Notes under the pieces: generated by a model
Database searches by the model: none
Told to the model about the DNA's origin: nothing
Seen by the model: only the letters and a program-made list of their open reading frames with translations
Part shown: positions 43,015-51,569 of the stretch, piece by piece
Numbering within the stretch: position 1 is the first letter of the stretch
Layout: the number at the start of each line of letters is the position of its first letter
Program-made: the position numbers and the translations under genes
NCBI GenBank assembly: GCA_900450455.1
Contig: UGGN01000001.1
Location: forward strand, 744,001-808,000
Length of the DNA stretch: 64,000 nt
From: [Eubacterium] infirmum
GTDB lineage: Bacteria > Bacillota > Clostridia > Peptostreptococcales > Anaerovoracaceae
Direction of reading: 5' to 3'

Positions 43015-44238
43015 ATGAAATATCTGATTGTAGTGCCGGACGGCTCAGGAGATGACGAAATTGCGTCACTTGGGGGCAAGACACCGCTTGAAGTATCTAA
43101 CATACCGAATATTAACAAGCTGGCCAGTAGGGCACTCGTTGGGATGGTCAGAACTATTCCGCCGGGGATTCCGCCGGGAAGCGATGCAGCTAATTTAGGG
43201 CTCATGGGCTACGACGCAAGGACAGATCTTGCAGGTAGATCTCCACTTGAGGTCATCAGCATCGGGATAGAGATGCAACCTGATGATGTCGCCTTTCGTA
43301 CCAATTTTATCACCGTAGATGGAGATGGCAAGTACGAGGATATGACCATCGTAAACCACGATGCGGGCTGCATTTCATCTGAGGAATCGGCTGAACTTAT
43401 CAAAGCTTTGAACGAGGAGTTCGGCTCAGATATGCTAAAATTTTATACGGGAACACAGTATAGACACTGCCTTCTTGTGCACGGTGGTAGAACGGATTAC
43501 GAGACTGTACCGCCACATGATCATATAAACAAGAGGGTCGGAGACTGGCTTCCTCAGGGTGATGATGCGGACTTCCTAATCGACATGATGAGAAGAAGCT
43601 ACGAAATAATGAACGAGCATCCGGTTAACCAAAAACGTAGGGGAAAGGGACTTCCACCGGCAAACTCCATTTGGATATGGGGACAGGGCAAAAGGCCTAA
43701 GCTTGTAAACTTCGAGGATAAGTACTCCGTCAAAGGTAGTGTTATCAGTGCGATTGACCTTATCAGAGGCATTGCTATGTACGCAGGACTTGGGACGGTT
43801 ATAGTTCCGGGTGCAACGGGAAGCCTTGATACAAATTACGAGGGTAAGGCGCAGGCGGCACTGAAACTCTTTGATGACGGAAACGACTTTGTCTATGTGC
43901 ATGTTGAAGGACCTGATGAATCATCTCACGCCGGTTCGCTCGAGGATAAGATTGCATGCATAGAGAACATAGATTCAAGGATAGTAAAACCTATAGTTGA
44001 GGGCCTTAGAGAAAGAGGTGAGGACTTTAGAGTTCTAATTGCACCTGACCATAGGACTCCTTTGGCAATCCGCACGCATTCAAGCGAGCCGGTGCCATTT
44101 GTTATCTACGATAGCAAAAACGAGCTTTTAGAGGATGATAGCAAACAGTTTAACGAGCGTGCGGCTACAGCTACCGGAGTCTATGTAGATGAGGCGTTTA
44201 AGCTCACCGATATACTTTTTGAAAAGCTAAAGTATTAG
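43015..44238 (+). CDS. apgM: Archaeal-type cofactor-independent phosphoglycerate mutase
   Basis: An alkaline-phosphatase-fold enzyme of 407 residues. The start LIVVPDGSGDD holds a metal-binding Asp, the catalytic-Ser region reads PPGSDAANLGLMGYD near residue 57, and the C-terminal metal site reads VEGPDESSHAGS and APDHRTPLAIRTHSSEPVP. These mark the ApgM (COG3635) family, which interconverts 2- and 3-phosphoglycerate. Some members have been proposed to act as homoserine kinase. Coupling to serC favours 3-phosphoglycerate supply to serine synthesis; a homoserine-kinase role cannot be excluded. Confidence 0.9.
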   Translation: MKYLIVVPDGSGDDEIASLGGKTPLEVSNIPNINKLASRALVGMVRTIPPGIPPGSDAANLGLMGYDARTDLAGRSPLEVISIGIEMQPDDVAFRTNFITVDGDGKYEDMTIVNHDAGCISSEESAELIKALNEEFGSDMLKFYTGTQYRHCLLVHGGRTDYETVPPHDHINKRVGDWLPQGDDADFLIDMMRRSYEIMNEHPVNQKRRGKGLPPANSIWIWGQGKRPKLVNFEDKYSVKGSVISAIDLIRGIAMYAGLGTVIVPGATGSLDTNYEGKAQAALKLFDDGNDFVYVHVEGPDESSHAGSLEDKIACIENIDSRIVKPIVEGLRERGEDFRVLIAPDHRTPLAIRTHSSEPVPFVIYDSKNELLEDDSKQFNERAATATGVYVDEAFKLTDILFEKLKY

Positions 44239-44296
44239 CTTTTATAGCATGCCTCTACACGCACAGGGGTAAATATGATGGAGATATTGAGAATAC

Positions 44297-45820
44297 ATGA
44301 GTAGAAACAAAAGAACAAAGGTATACCTAAGTGTATTGCTCATTTTGATGATGCTTTTCACATATTGTTTTGCTTTCGCTGAGGACGAGGTGACACAGCC
44401 TGCCGAAAACGAAGCCGAGCAAACTAATGAAGCAGGAGAGAAACCGGCAGAAAATCAGGCTGAGAATCAGCAGAGCGAGGAGCAAAAAGCCGGCGAAACT
44501 GAACTGAATAAAGCCGGTGAAGCTCAATTGGGCATGAATAACAATGTCGATAAAGGCGAGGTAAAGGTTGACAAGGACGGTAAGCCTGAACTCAAGTCGG
44601 GTTCTGCAATAATCTACTGCAAGAATACCGGAGAAAAGGTATATGCCAAGTCTGAGAAAAAAAAGTTTTCTCCTTACAGCTTGACTAAGCTTATGACGGC
44701 CATTTTGGTTACGCAGAAGCTTTCACTGGATGCCAAGGTTACCATATCTGCAGAGGCGGCAAAGCTCAGTAATAAGGAAAAGGGGATTAAGCTAAAAGAG
44801 GGCGAGACACTCACAGTTGATCAGCTGCTTCATGCTATGCTGATTTTATCAGATAACGGTGCGGCGTATGCCTTGGGTGAGGCAGTCTCAGGAAGCATGG
44901 ATGAGTTTGTCAAGCTGATGAATGAGACATCAAAGAATATAGGTTGCAAGGATACGCTGTTTGCAACATCTAATGGTTTGATCGATGATATATCGATGGA
45001 GTATACTACTGCTTCAGACTTTCTTGAGATAGCTAAGGTTGCCTTCGGAAACAAGACAATTCTAAAGGTGTCCGGAATCAAAGCATATACGATACCTAAG
45101 AACGAGATGAGTGAAGCTCGTACTATAAAAAATAGCAACAGGCTTCTATCCGGAACAAAATCGGGGTATATATCAGGTAAGCTGGGATATATCAGTGATA
45201 ACAAGAGCTCTATAACAATGGTTTACAATCAAAACGGGATGGAGCTTATTATGGTTTCTCTCGGGGTGGGCAAGAATACACGCTATTCCATTTGTGAGAA
45301 GATGGTTGCTTATGCCAAGAACAAGATTAAGGGTATAGAGGTTGTCCCAAAGGGTAAGGTTCTGGGAAAGGCGCGCGTTAAGCACGGTGTGAAGACGAGG
45401 GTCGAGGTGGAATCTGCAACTTCAGCAATGGCTTATCTGCCGGCTCAGGGTTCAAAGGATCTGATTAAGACTGAGGTCGTTTTGAAGAGCGACGTCGAGG
45501 CTCCCGTCAAAAAGGGAGACGTTATGGGAAGCTACCGTATCTATGTTTCAGATGAGCAGGTAAATGAGGTAGAGCTCATATCTACGGAGTCGGTAGGCAC
45601 GGGATGGATTCCTTCATACATAGGGATTTCAAATAAAACGACCATAATAGTTGTTTTTGTATTCTTTTTCATTGTATTCTTTTTGATAGTAAGAGCTATT
45701 AACAAGACTAAAACCAGGGCTCGCAAGCGTAGATTACGCAAGGAACGAATCAAGCAACTGGCAATGGAAGAGCTCATGAGGGAACACGAACGGAATAATA
45801 GATACAATCGCTATAGATAG
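44297..45820 (+). CDS. D-alanyl-D-alanine carboxypeptidase (low-molecular-weight PBP)
   Basis: A peptidoglycan carboxypeptidase of 507 residues, S11 family. After a signal sequence (about 1-28) comes an acidic Gln/Glu-rich linker (to about residue 95). The penicillin-binding motifs are SxxK at 128-131 (SLTK), SDN at 185-187 (SGN is usual, SDN is allowed) and KSG near residue 288 in GTKSGYISG. A C-terminal beta domain follows, then a membrane helix (about 455-475) and an Arg-rich cytoplasmic tail. It trims D-Ala from the stem peptide. The tail with about ten Arg residues is longer than usual. Confidence 0.92.
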   Translation: MSRNKRTKVYLSVLLILMMLFTYCFAFAEDEVTQPAENEAEQTNEAGEKPAENQAENQQSEEQKAGETELNKAGEAQLGMNNNVDKGEVKVDKDGKPELKSGSAIIYCKNTGEKVYAKSEKKKFSPYSLTKLMTAILVTQKLSLDAKVTISAEAAKLSNKEKGIKLKEGETLTVDQLLHAMLILSDNGAAYALGEAVSGSMDEFVKLMNETSKNIGCKDTLFATSNGLIDDISMEYTTASDFLEIAKVAFGNKTILKVSGIKAYTIPKNEMSEARTIKNSNRLLSGTKSGYISGKLGYISDNKSSITMVYNQNGMELIMVSLGVGKNTRYSICEKMVAYAKNKIKGIEVVPKGKVLGKARVKHGVKTRVEVESATSAMAYLPAQGSKDLIKTEVVLKSDVEAPVKKGDVMGSYRIYVSDEQVNEVELISTESVGTGWIPSYIGISNKTTIIVVFVFFFIVFFLIVRAINKTKTRARKRRLRKERIKQLAMEELMREHERNNRYNRYR

Positions 45821-45836
45821 AGAATAGGGCGATAAA

Positions 45837-47675
45837 ATGTTTGATATTAAAGAAAATCTAAAAAAACTCCCGGACACCCCGGGAGTTTATATGCATAAGG
45901 ACAAATTAGGGCAGGTCATTTATGTCGGGAAGGCTATTTCACTGAGAAATAGAGTTCGTCAGTATTTCCAAAGCTACGGCAAGTCTACTGCAAAACTCAG
46001 GGCACTGACGTCGAATATAGCGGAGTTTGACTATATCACATGTGCGACTGAAATGGAGGCTCTTATATTAGAGTGCAATCTAATCAAAAAATACATGCCT
46101 AAGTACAATGTCCTTCTTCGAGATGATAAGACGTATCCATATATTGTCGTAACACTTAGCGAGAAATACCCAAGGGTTATGAAGACGAGAATCATCAAAA
46201 GGGACGGCAATAAGTATTTCGGTCCGTACAGTGATGTCGGCGCAGTAAATTTGATTATAGAGTTACTTAATAATGTCTACGGGCTAAAGCGCTGCTCGGC
46301 ACAGGATTTTCCGCCGGGATTCAGGCCGTGTCTTAACTATCACATTGAACAGTGCAAGGGAATCTGTACAGGTAATATAAGTGAAGAAGAGTATCGCAGG
46401 TCGATTGATGGGGTTATTGATTTTCTTTCGGGTAAGAAATCAAAGCTTGTCGAAAGCCTTAAGCAAAAGATGCAGGCGGCCTCAGAGGAGTTGAGATTCG
46501 AGGATGCGGCAAGATATCGTGACGCCATCGCAGCAGCTGAGGAGCTGTCAGAAACTCAAAGAGTCACTATGGCAGGCAATAATGATATGGATATAGTTCT
46601 TCCGGTGAAGGATCTGGAAAATGCCTTCATCGCTTTGTTTACGGTCAGAAACGGAAAACTCGTAGGAAGGGAATCATTTCGGGTTCAGGAAGGCATAAGC
46701 GAAAACCGTAGGGAGATGACGGCTGAATTTATAAAACAGTATTACAGTAGGTGGGCCGAGGTTCCTCACGAAATCATAGTTGAGGAACTCCCGGAGGAAT
46801 CCTCTTTGATAGAGGAATTTCTATCTCAGGGAAGTCATAAAGTGAGGATAAGCGTTCCAAAGCGCGGTGAAAAGCTGAACATGCTAAAACTTGCGCAACA
46901 CGACAGGCTTGAGATGAGCAAGACAATAAGTGAAAAGAATAAATCAAAGGCCGAAAAGCAGCAGGAGCTCAGAAAGGAAATAAGGGCCGCTCTGTTGGAG
47001 GGAAATATTGATATAGAACCCAAGGGGGAGAGTTATCGTATTGAATCATACGATATATCTAATACCAATGGAATCGACTCGGTCGGTGCTATGGTCGTCT
47101 TTGAGGGAACAAATAAAATCCGAAAGGATTACCGCAGATTTAAGATAAAGACTATTGAAGGACCGGATGACTATGGTAGCCTTCAGGAGATGATTTATAG
47201 GCGTTTTAGCAGAGCTCAAAAGGGTGATCCTGCCTTTGCGATACTTCCGGACTGTATATTTATGGACGGTGGTAGAGGCCAGGTTACCGCCGCGAAAAAA
47301 GTTCTCAGTGCACTCCGGATTGACGTCCCTGTAATAGGCCTTGTTAAGGATGACAGTCACAGGACAAGGGGCATAATGTTTGAGGACGGAAGCGAGATAA
47401 GTCTTAAAGATAGACCTCTACTATTTGCCTACGCGGGAACAATTCAGGAAGAAGTCCACAGGTTTGCGATAGAGTATCACAGAAATCTCAGAGGAAAGAA
47501 GACGATAAGCTCTATTCTTGATGAGATTAAGGGCATAGGTCCGAGAAGGAGAAATGCACTTCTTGCACACTTTGGTTCAATTGAAAAAATCAAAAAGGCA
47601 AGCCTCTCAGAACTGAGCGAGGTTGACGGCATGAGTCAGGAAGCCGCAAGAAACGTACTCGAGTTTTTCAAATAG
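45837..47675 (+). CDS. uvrC: UvrABC excinuclease subunit C
   Basis: The incision subunit of nucleotide-excision repair, 612 residues. The N-terminal GIY-YIG nuclease has GVYMHKDKLGQVIYVGKA (about 15-32). A UvrB-binding UVR motif (LRFEDAARYRDAI) lies near residue 220, the RNase H-like endonuclease follows (ISNTNGIDSVGAMVVFEG, near 405) and tandem helix-hairpin-helix motifs close it (IKGIGPRRRNALLAHFGS). Full length. It starts 16 bases after the carboxypeptidase gene. Confidence 0.97.
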   Translation: MFDIKENLKKLPDTPGVYMHKDKLGQVIYVGKAISLRNRVRQYFQSYGKSTAKLRALTSNIAEFDYITCATEMEALILECNLIKKYMPKYNVLLRDDKTYPYIVVTLSEKYPRVMKTRIIKRDGNKYFGPYSDVGAVNLIIELLNNVYGLKRCSAQDFPPGFRPCLNYHIEQCKGICTGNISEEEYRRSIDGVIDFLSGKKSKLVESLKQKMQAASEELRFEDAARYRDAIAAAEELSETQRVTMAGNNDMDIVLPVKDLENAFIALFTVRNGKLVGRESFRVQEGISENRREMTAEFIKQYYSRWAEVPHEIIVEELPEESSLIEEFLSQGSHKVRISVPKRGEKLNMLKLAQHDRLEMSKTISEKNKSKAEKQQELRKEIRAALLEGNIDIEPKGESYRIESYDISNTNGIDSVGAMVVFEGTNKIRKDYRRFKIKTIEGPDDYGSLQEMIYRRFSRAQKGDPAFAILPDCIFMDGGRGQVTAAKKVLSALRIDVPVIGLVKDDSHRTRGIMFEDGSEISLKDRPLLFAYAGTIQEEVHRFAIEYHRNLRGKKTISSILDEIKGIGPRRRNALLAHFGSIEKIKKASLSELSEVDGMSQEAARNVLEFFK

Positions 47676-47793
47676 GCAAATAAGTAATTTGTTGAATAAA
47701 AGCCCTTATACAGTTGCTTTAAAATATGTTTGGTGATATAGTTAAGCAGAGGTGTCAATCGGGCGCCGATGATGTTAATAACCGGAGGTAAAG

Positions 47794-48066
47794 ATGTCAG
47801 ATAAGAAGCAGTCCGTTCAGGACGAAGCTGCAATCATCACATTGGAATTTGATGACGGCGAAGTTATTGAATGTGAAGAGATGGGAATTTTTGATTACGA
47901 CGGCAAGGACTACATCGCACTTATTCCGCTAGATGGAAGTGATGATGTATATATTTACGGATACAAGGAAGTTGGAGAGGACGAGTTCGAACTTGTTGAC
48001 ATCGAAGACGACTCATTGTTTGCCAAGGTAGTTGAAGAGTTCGACACCATTATGGATGGAGAATAG
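47794..48066 (+). CDS. DUF1292 family protein
   Basis: A small acidic protein of 90 residues with the DUF1292 (YrzB-type) pattern: ITLEFDDGEVIECEEMGIF, KDYIALIPLDG and VYIYGYKE. The function of the family is unknown; it is widespread in Firmicutes near cell-cycle and translation genes. CGGAGG lies six bases before the ATG. The 118-base gap before it shows no clear promoter. A hairpin of IS-end type follows it. Confidence 0.88.
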   Translation: MSDKKQSVQDEAAIITLEFDDGEVIECEEMGIFDYDGKDYIALIPLDGSDDVYIYGYKEVGEDEFELVDIEDDSLFAKVVEEFDTIMDGE

Positions 48067-48102
48067 GAACAATTTAGCAAGTAAGACCTCATCGCAATGA
48101 AC

Positions 48103-48145
48103 TGACCCCCAGAAGTTGGACCAATACTCTAACTTTTGGGGGTCA
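48103..48145. repeat. Hairpin resembling an IS3-family terminal repeat
   Basis: TGACCCCCAGAAGTT pairs with AACTTTTGGGGGTCA (15 pairs, one G-T) around a 13-base loop. The left arm closely resembles IS150-group ends. The element at 4188-4240 has the same core (CCCCAAAAGTT with AACTTTTGG). No T-run follows and no transposase frame is adjacent. It sits between the convergent DUF1292 and sensor-kinase genes. Confidence 0.55.
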
Positions 48146-48185
48146 TCTAATTTCTAACTGTTTTATGAATCTACACTTGCAGCAG

Positions 48186-49886
48186 CTACGCTTTTTTCAT
48201 GTAGACGCTTGCCTTAAATAGATCACCATCTATCTCTATTTCGAATTTCCCGTGCATGAGTTTTACAAGATCTTTAGCAATACTGAGTCCAAGACCGCTT
48301 CCATCGGTATTTCTGGAAATATCGCCGCGCCTAAATCTTTCCATAAGCTCGTCAGGATTGATATTAAGCGGAGAACTTGAAATATTTTTAATCTCTACAA
48401 CATAGTAGGTATCGGCTTCATATAGATTTATGTATGCTCTGCTTCCGGAAACCGAATACTTGCAGACATTTGTAAAGAGATTGTCAATAACCCTCCAAAG
48501 CTGCTGTCCATCAGCGTAGACGAATGCGCTTTCCAGGTCTGTATTCATGATAGGCGTTATATCGTTGTTATTAAATGAATCTGCTTCCTCAGCAATGGCT
48601 TGCTTTACAAGAGAAACCATCTCAATTTTTGTAAGCTCAACAGGTATATCACCGCTGGAAATCTTAGCTGCCTCAAAGAGGTCGTCGGTAAGCTTTGACA
48701 GTCTATTTGTCTTGTCTGTTATTATGTTCAGATACTCCGGCGCCTTCTCGCTATCAAGCCCCTCGAATCTAAGCAGATCGAGATATGAAACCATGGAGGT
48801 AAGAGGAGTTCTAAGGTCGTGCGAAACATGTGAGATAAGCTCAGATTTAAGCCTTTGATTATGAAGCTCGTTTGCAACTACGATTTCCTGAGCGTCAGCT
48901 ATCGAGTTTATGTCCATAGAGAGCCTATCCAGCTCGCCGTTAGAATAGATAGGGATGTTGTAGTCGTAGTTTCCTGCTTTGACCTCGCGAATGCCTCGCT
49001 TGAGTTCAGCATACTTTCTAAGTTGCACGGGAACGAATGCGAAGATTAAAATGAGAACGATGAACGCGCCCCATCCGGTTGCGGCAAGCAAGGTACAAAG
49101 AATTAAAACTCCTATTATCTTGGCAAAGAGATATTTTTCTCCGCCGGCAAGTCTAAATACATGGTTTAACACGTATCCCAGGATGGTTCTTTTTAGAAGT
49201 TCTCCACGCTTGATTTTCTTTGATAGTGAATGAATGGTCATGATGTCTAAAAAGAATATCACAAAAGCTATTGTCAGGCTCAAAACCAGTTGTACCCAGT
49301 GTGGTTCGACAAATATGCCGGAGCCGTCGTATGAATTTAGGTTTTCCTCAATAAATTTCTTGATCGTGTCCTTATTAGGAACCGAGTTAAAGGCCTGTTT
49401 GAACACAGCAGCTATAGGTTTATCCAGCAGATGGCTCCTGTAGATCCAGATGCGAATAAGTTCATCTGATATGAATATACCGGCACTTGCAACTGTTGCA
49501 AACGCTAGCTGAATATCTGAAAAAATCCTATCAAACCAGTTTAGTCTGATTTTGCCGTCTGAATCGAATTCACCGGCCATCATCACAGAGGGAACAAAGG
49601 TAATCGGTACAAGAACGAGAGCAGGAATCAATATAATCCATGGAATACCGAGATACTTACCCATACGCATGTCAGAAAAGTTTACGTTTTTCATGTCCTC
49701 TGAATAGTAGGCGGCACTGAAGACAGATGATACAGAGAGTATGTAAACCGTCAGTGCAAATACCGTTAGGATTGAAATCAAAAAACCAACGGTAGAAGCT
49801 ATGTAAGTCACGCGCCTTCGTCTATTTAAATCGTTCAAATTCTCAGCACTGAGCCCGCTGATATCCGAGATATGTTCCTTTCTCAT
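48186..49886 (-). CDS. Sensor histidine kinase, VanS-like (orphan)
   Basis: A membrane kinase of 566 residues with five or six hydrophobic segments in the first 290 residues and a HAMP-like linker (about 300-340). The dimerisation helix has the phospho-His in SHVSHDLRTPLTSM near residue 360. The ATPase domain has the N-box VIDNLFTNVCKYS and the G-box GSGLGLSIAKDLV. The ATG at 49886 has GGAG upstream; an ATG at 49898 is less likely. No regulator gene adjoins. The unpaired VanR-like regulator at 7828 is a natural candidate partner. Confidence 0.9.
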   Translation of the reverse strand: MRKEHISDISGLSAENLNDLNRRRRVTYIASTVGFLISILTVFALTVYILSVSSVFSAAYYSEDMKNVNFSDMRMGKYLGIPWIILIPALVLVPITFVPSVMMAGEFDSDGKIRLNWFDRIFSDIQLAFATVASAGIFISDELIRIWIYRSHLLDKPIAAVFKQAFNSVPNKDTIKKFIEENLNSYDGSGIFVEPHWVQLVLSLTIAFVIFFLDIMTIHSLSKKIKRGELLKRTILGYVLNHVFRLAGGEKYLFAKIIGVLILCTLLAATGWGAFIVLILIFAFVPVQLRKYAELKRGIREVKAGNYDYNIPIYSNGELDRLSMDINSIADAQEIVVANELHNQRLKSELISHVSHDLRTPLTSMVSYLDLLRFEGLDSEKAPEYLNIITDKTNRLSKLTDDLFEAAKISSGDIPVELTKIEMVSLVKQAIAEEADSFNNNDITPIMNTDLESAFVYADGQQLWRVIDNLFTNVCKYSVSGSRAYINLYEADTYYVVEIKNISSSPLNINPDELMERFRRGDISRNTDGSGLGLSIAKDLVKLMHGKFEIEIDGDLFKASVYMKKA

Positions 49887-50055
49887 CAAAATCTCCAATA
49901 TTAATCCGATATTAAAAAGTAAAACTTACTATAATAAAACTATAGTACACTTTTATTACAAAACTATAAACATAATTATAAAGAATTTATTACTTTTATA
50001 TTCTGATTTTGATGTTATAATCAAATAAAGTTTTTCGAAAGGAATAAAGTGCAAA

Positions 50056-50439
50056 ATGAAGGTAGGAATAAAGAATCAGATAAAGAAGACGGTATCTAGC
50101 GATTTAACAGCAAAGGCAATGGGAAGCGGAAGGCTAGATGTTTTCGCAACACCGGCTATGGTGGCTATGATGGAAGAGGCGGCTCACACATCGGTTGAGG
50201 CAGAATTGGAGGAAGGTCAGGGAACAGTCGGAACGTCTATGACCGTGTCACACCTTGCAGCAACTCCGGTAGGCATGGAGGTTACATGCGAGAGTGAGCT
50301 TATCGAGGTCGATGGAAGAAAGCTGGTATTTGAGATTAAAGCAATGGACAAAGCAGGCCTTATCGGCGAAGCAAAGCACGAGCGCTTCATCATCGATAGC
50401 GAAAAGTTCCTCGCAAAGACAAAGGCAAAGCTAAAATAG
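50056..50439 (+). CDS. FlK-like hotdog-fold thioesterase
   Basis: A protein of 127 residues in the hotdog fold, close to the fluoroacetyl-CoA thioesterase FlK family. The pattern ATPAMVAMMEEAAH contains the Thr and the Glu that form the FlK catalytic set, and SHLAATPVGM supplies the His. Related proteins hydrolyse acyl-CoA in housekeeping roles; fluoroacetate is not implied. A TATAAT at 50016-50021 and an AAAGGAA ribosome site precede the ATG. It is monocistronic with a strong terminator behind it. Confidence 0.85.
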   Translation: MKVGIKNQIKKTVSSDLTAKAMGSGRLDVFATPAMVAMMEEAAHTSVEAELEEGQGTVGTSMTVSHLAATPVGMEVTCESELIEVDGRKLVFEIKAMDKAGLIGEAKHERFIIDSEKFLAKTKAKLK

Positions 50440-50471
50440 ATTATAGATAGTTTAATCGAATTAAGACGAGC

Positions 50472-50513
50472 AAAACCGCTGCACCAACGAATAAGGTGTG
50501 GCGGCTTTATTTT
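50472..50513. terminator. Bidirectional intrinsic terminator
   Basis: AACCGC/GCGGCTT and GCACC/GGTGT make one long stem with a small mismatch, between the convergent thioesterase and mutM genes, with A and T runs at the flanks. Confidence 0.8.
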
Positions 50514-50548
50514 ACGTAAGATGCCATTATTAGACGGGCAATCAAAGT

Positions 50549-51400
50549 CTAGTGCTGGCAGTTAGGACAAAAGCAGGAGCTTCTTCCCGCTATTTTTAAC
50601 TTTTCTATCTCGGCTCCACAGATTTTACACTTCTTGCCTGCCTTTTGATAGACATTCATATCTTCAAGGTCCGAATATTGCTCGCTTGCTCCAAGCATAT
50701 AGGCTTCGATTGAGCTTCGGTTTGCCTTAATTGCATGGGCAATAACCTCATTTATTGCATCGTGTAATAAATGGGCGCGTTCATCGCTTATATCACAAGC
50801 TCTGGTCTGAGGAAGAATGCCTGCCTTGAAGAGTATTTCATCTGAGTATATGTTTCCAATTCCTGAAATCACACTTTGATCTATCAGAACTGTCTTGACC
50901 TGTCTCTGAGTTTTTGCAAGTTGTTTGCAAAGATAATCTTCGCTGAATTCTGCACTTAAAGGTTCAGGCCCGAGTCTATTTATACCGCAACTTGTGTAAT
51001 TCTCTCCATTCCCATAAAACCAAAGTCTGCCGAATTTCCTCTGATCGCAGAAGAATAGTCCGGTGCCGTCATCAAAGTTAAAAATCACGCGCGCATGCCT
51101 GGGTAACCCGTTTTCGTCCGACTTGATGATTAGGTTTGAAGAGCCGTCAATGTAAATCAGGTTTCCCGTCATGCGAAGGTGGATTATCAGTTTTGATGTG
51201 TCGTCAAATTTAAAAATCAGATACTTGGCTTTTCGGCCGACGCTAAGGATTTTTCTGCCGAGAAGCGCCTTGCCGAAAAGTGCGGGCTCAGGTTTTGCGA
51301 TAGCCTTTATATCAATGATTTCCGATTTTGATATTCTTTTATTTAAAACTCGTTTTTCGAGCATGCTTCTTATCGATTCGACCTCTGGTAGCTCCGGCAT
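50549..51400 (-). CDS. mutM: Formamidopyrimidine-DNA glycosylase
   Basis: A base-excision repair enzyme of 283 residues that removes 8-oxoguanine and formamidopyrimidines and nicks the site. Pro2 and Glu3 in MPELPEVE are the catalytic residues, Lys is in GRKAKYLIF near residue 57, and a helix-two-turn-helix (SVISGIGNIYSDEIL) lies near residue 165. The C-terminal zinc finger has CKICG and CPNCQ. The ATG at 51400 has AGGAGG seven bases upstream on the minus strand and matches the required N-terminus; a longer frame at 51439 would bury Pro2. Confidence 0.96.
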   Translation of the reverse strand: MPELPEVESIRSMLEKRVLNKRISKSEIIDIKAIAKPEPALFGKALLGRKILSVGRKAKYLIFKFDDTSKLIIHLRMTGNLIYIDGSSNLIIKSDENGLPRHARVIFNFDDGTGLFFCDQRKFGRLWFYGNGENYTSCGINRLGPEPLSAEFSEDYLCKQLAKTQRQVKTVLIDQSVISGIGNIYSDEILFKAGILPQTRACDISDERAHLLHDAINEVIAHAIKANRSSIEAYMLGASEQYSDLEDMNVYQKAGKKCKICGAEIEKLKIAGRSSCFCPNCQH

Positions 51401-51569
51401 GACTTCCTCCTGAACAATATTTTCTAAAGCATAACACAAAATCGGTTCGCTGTAAAAATATGCATAAGTCTCACTTAAATTGAAGTAAAGGATTATTTAT
51501 TTGTAAGATGAAAAATGGTATTATATTCATGTGTTTTTGTCACGATATTTTACAGGAGATAAATATTTG

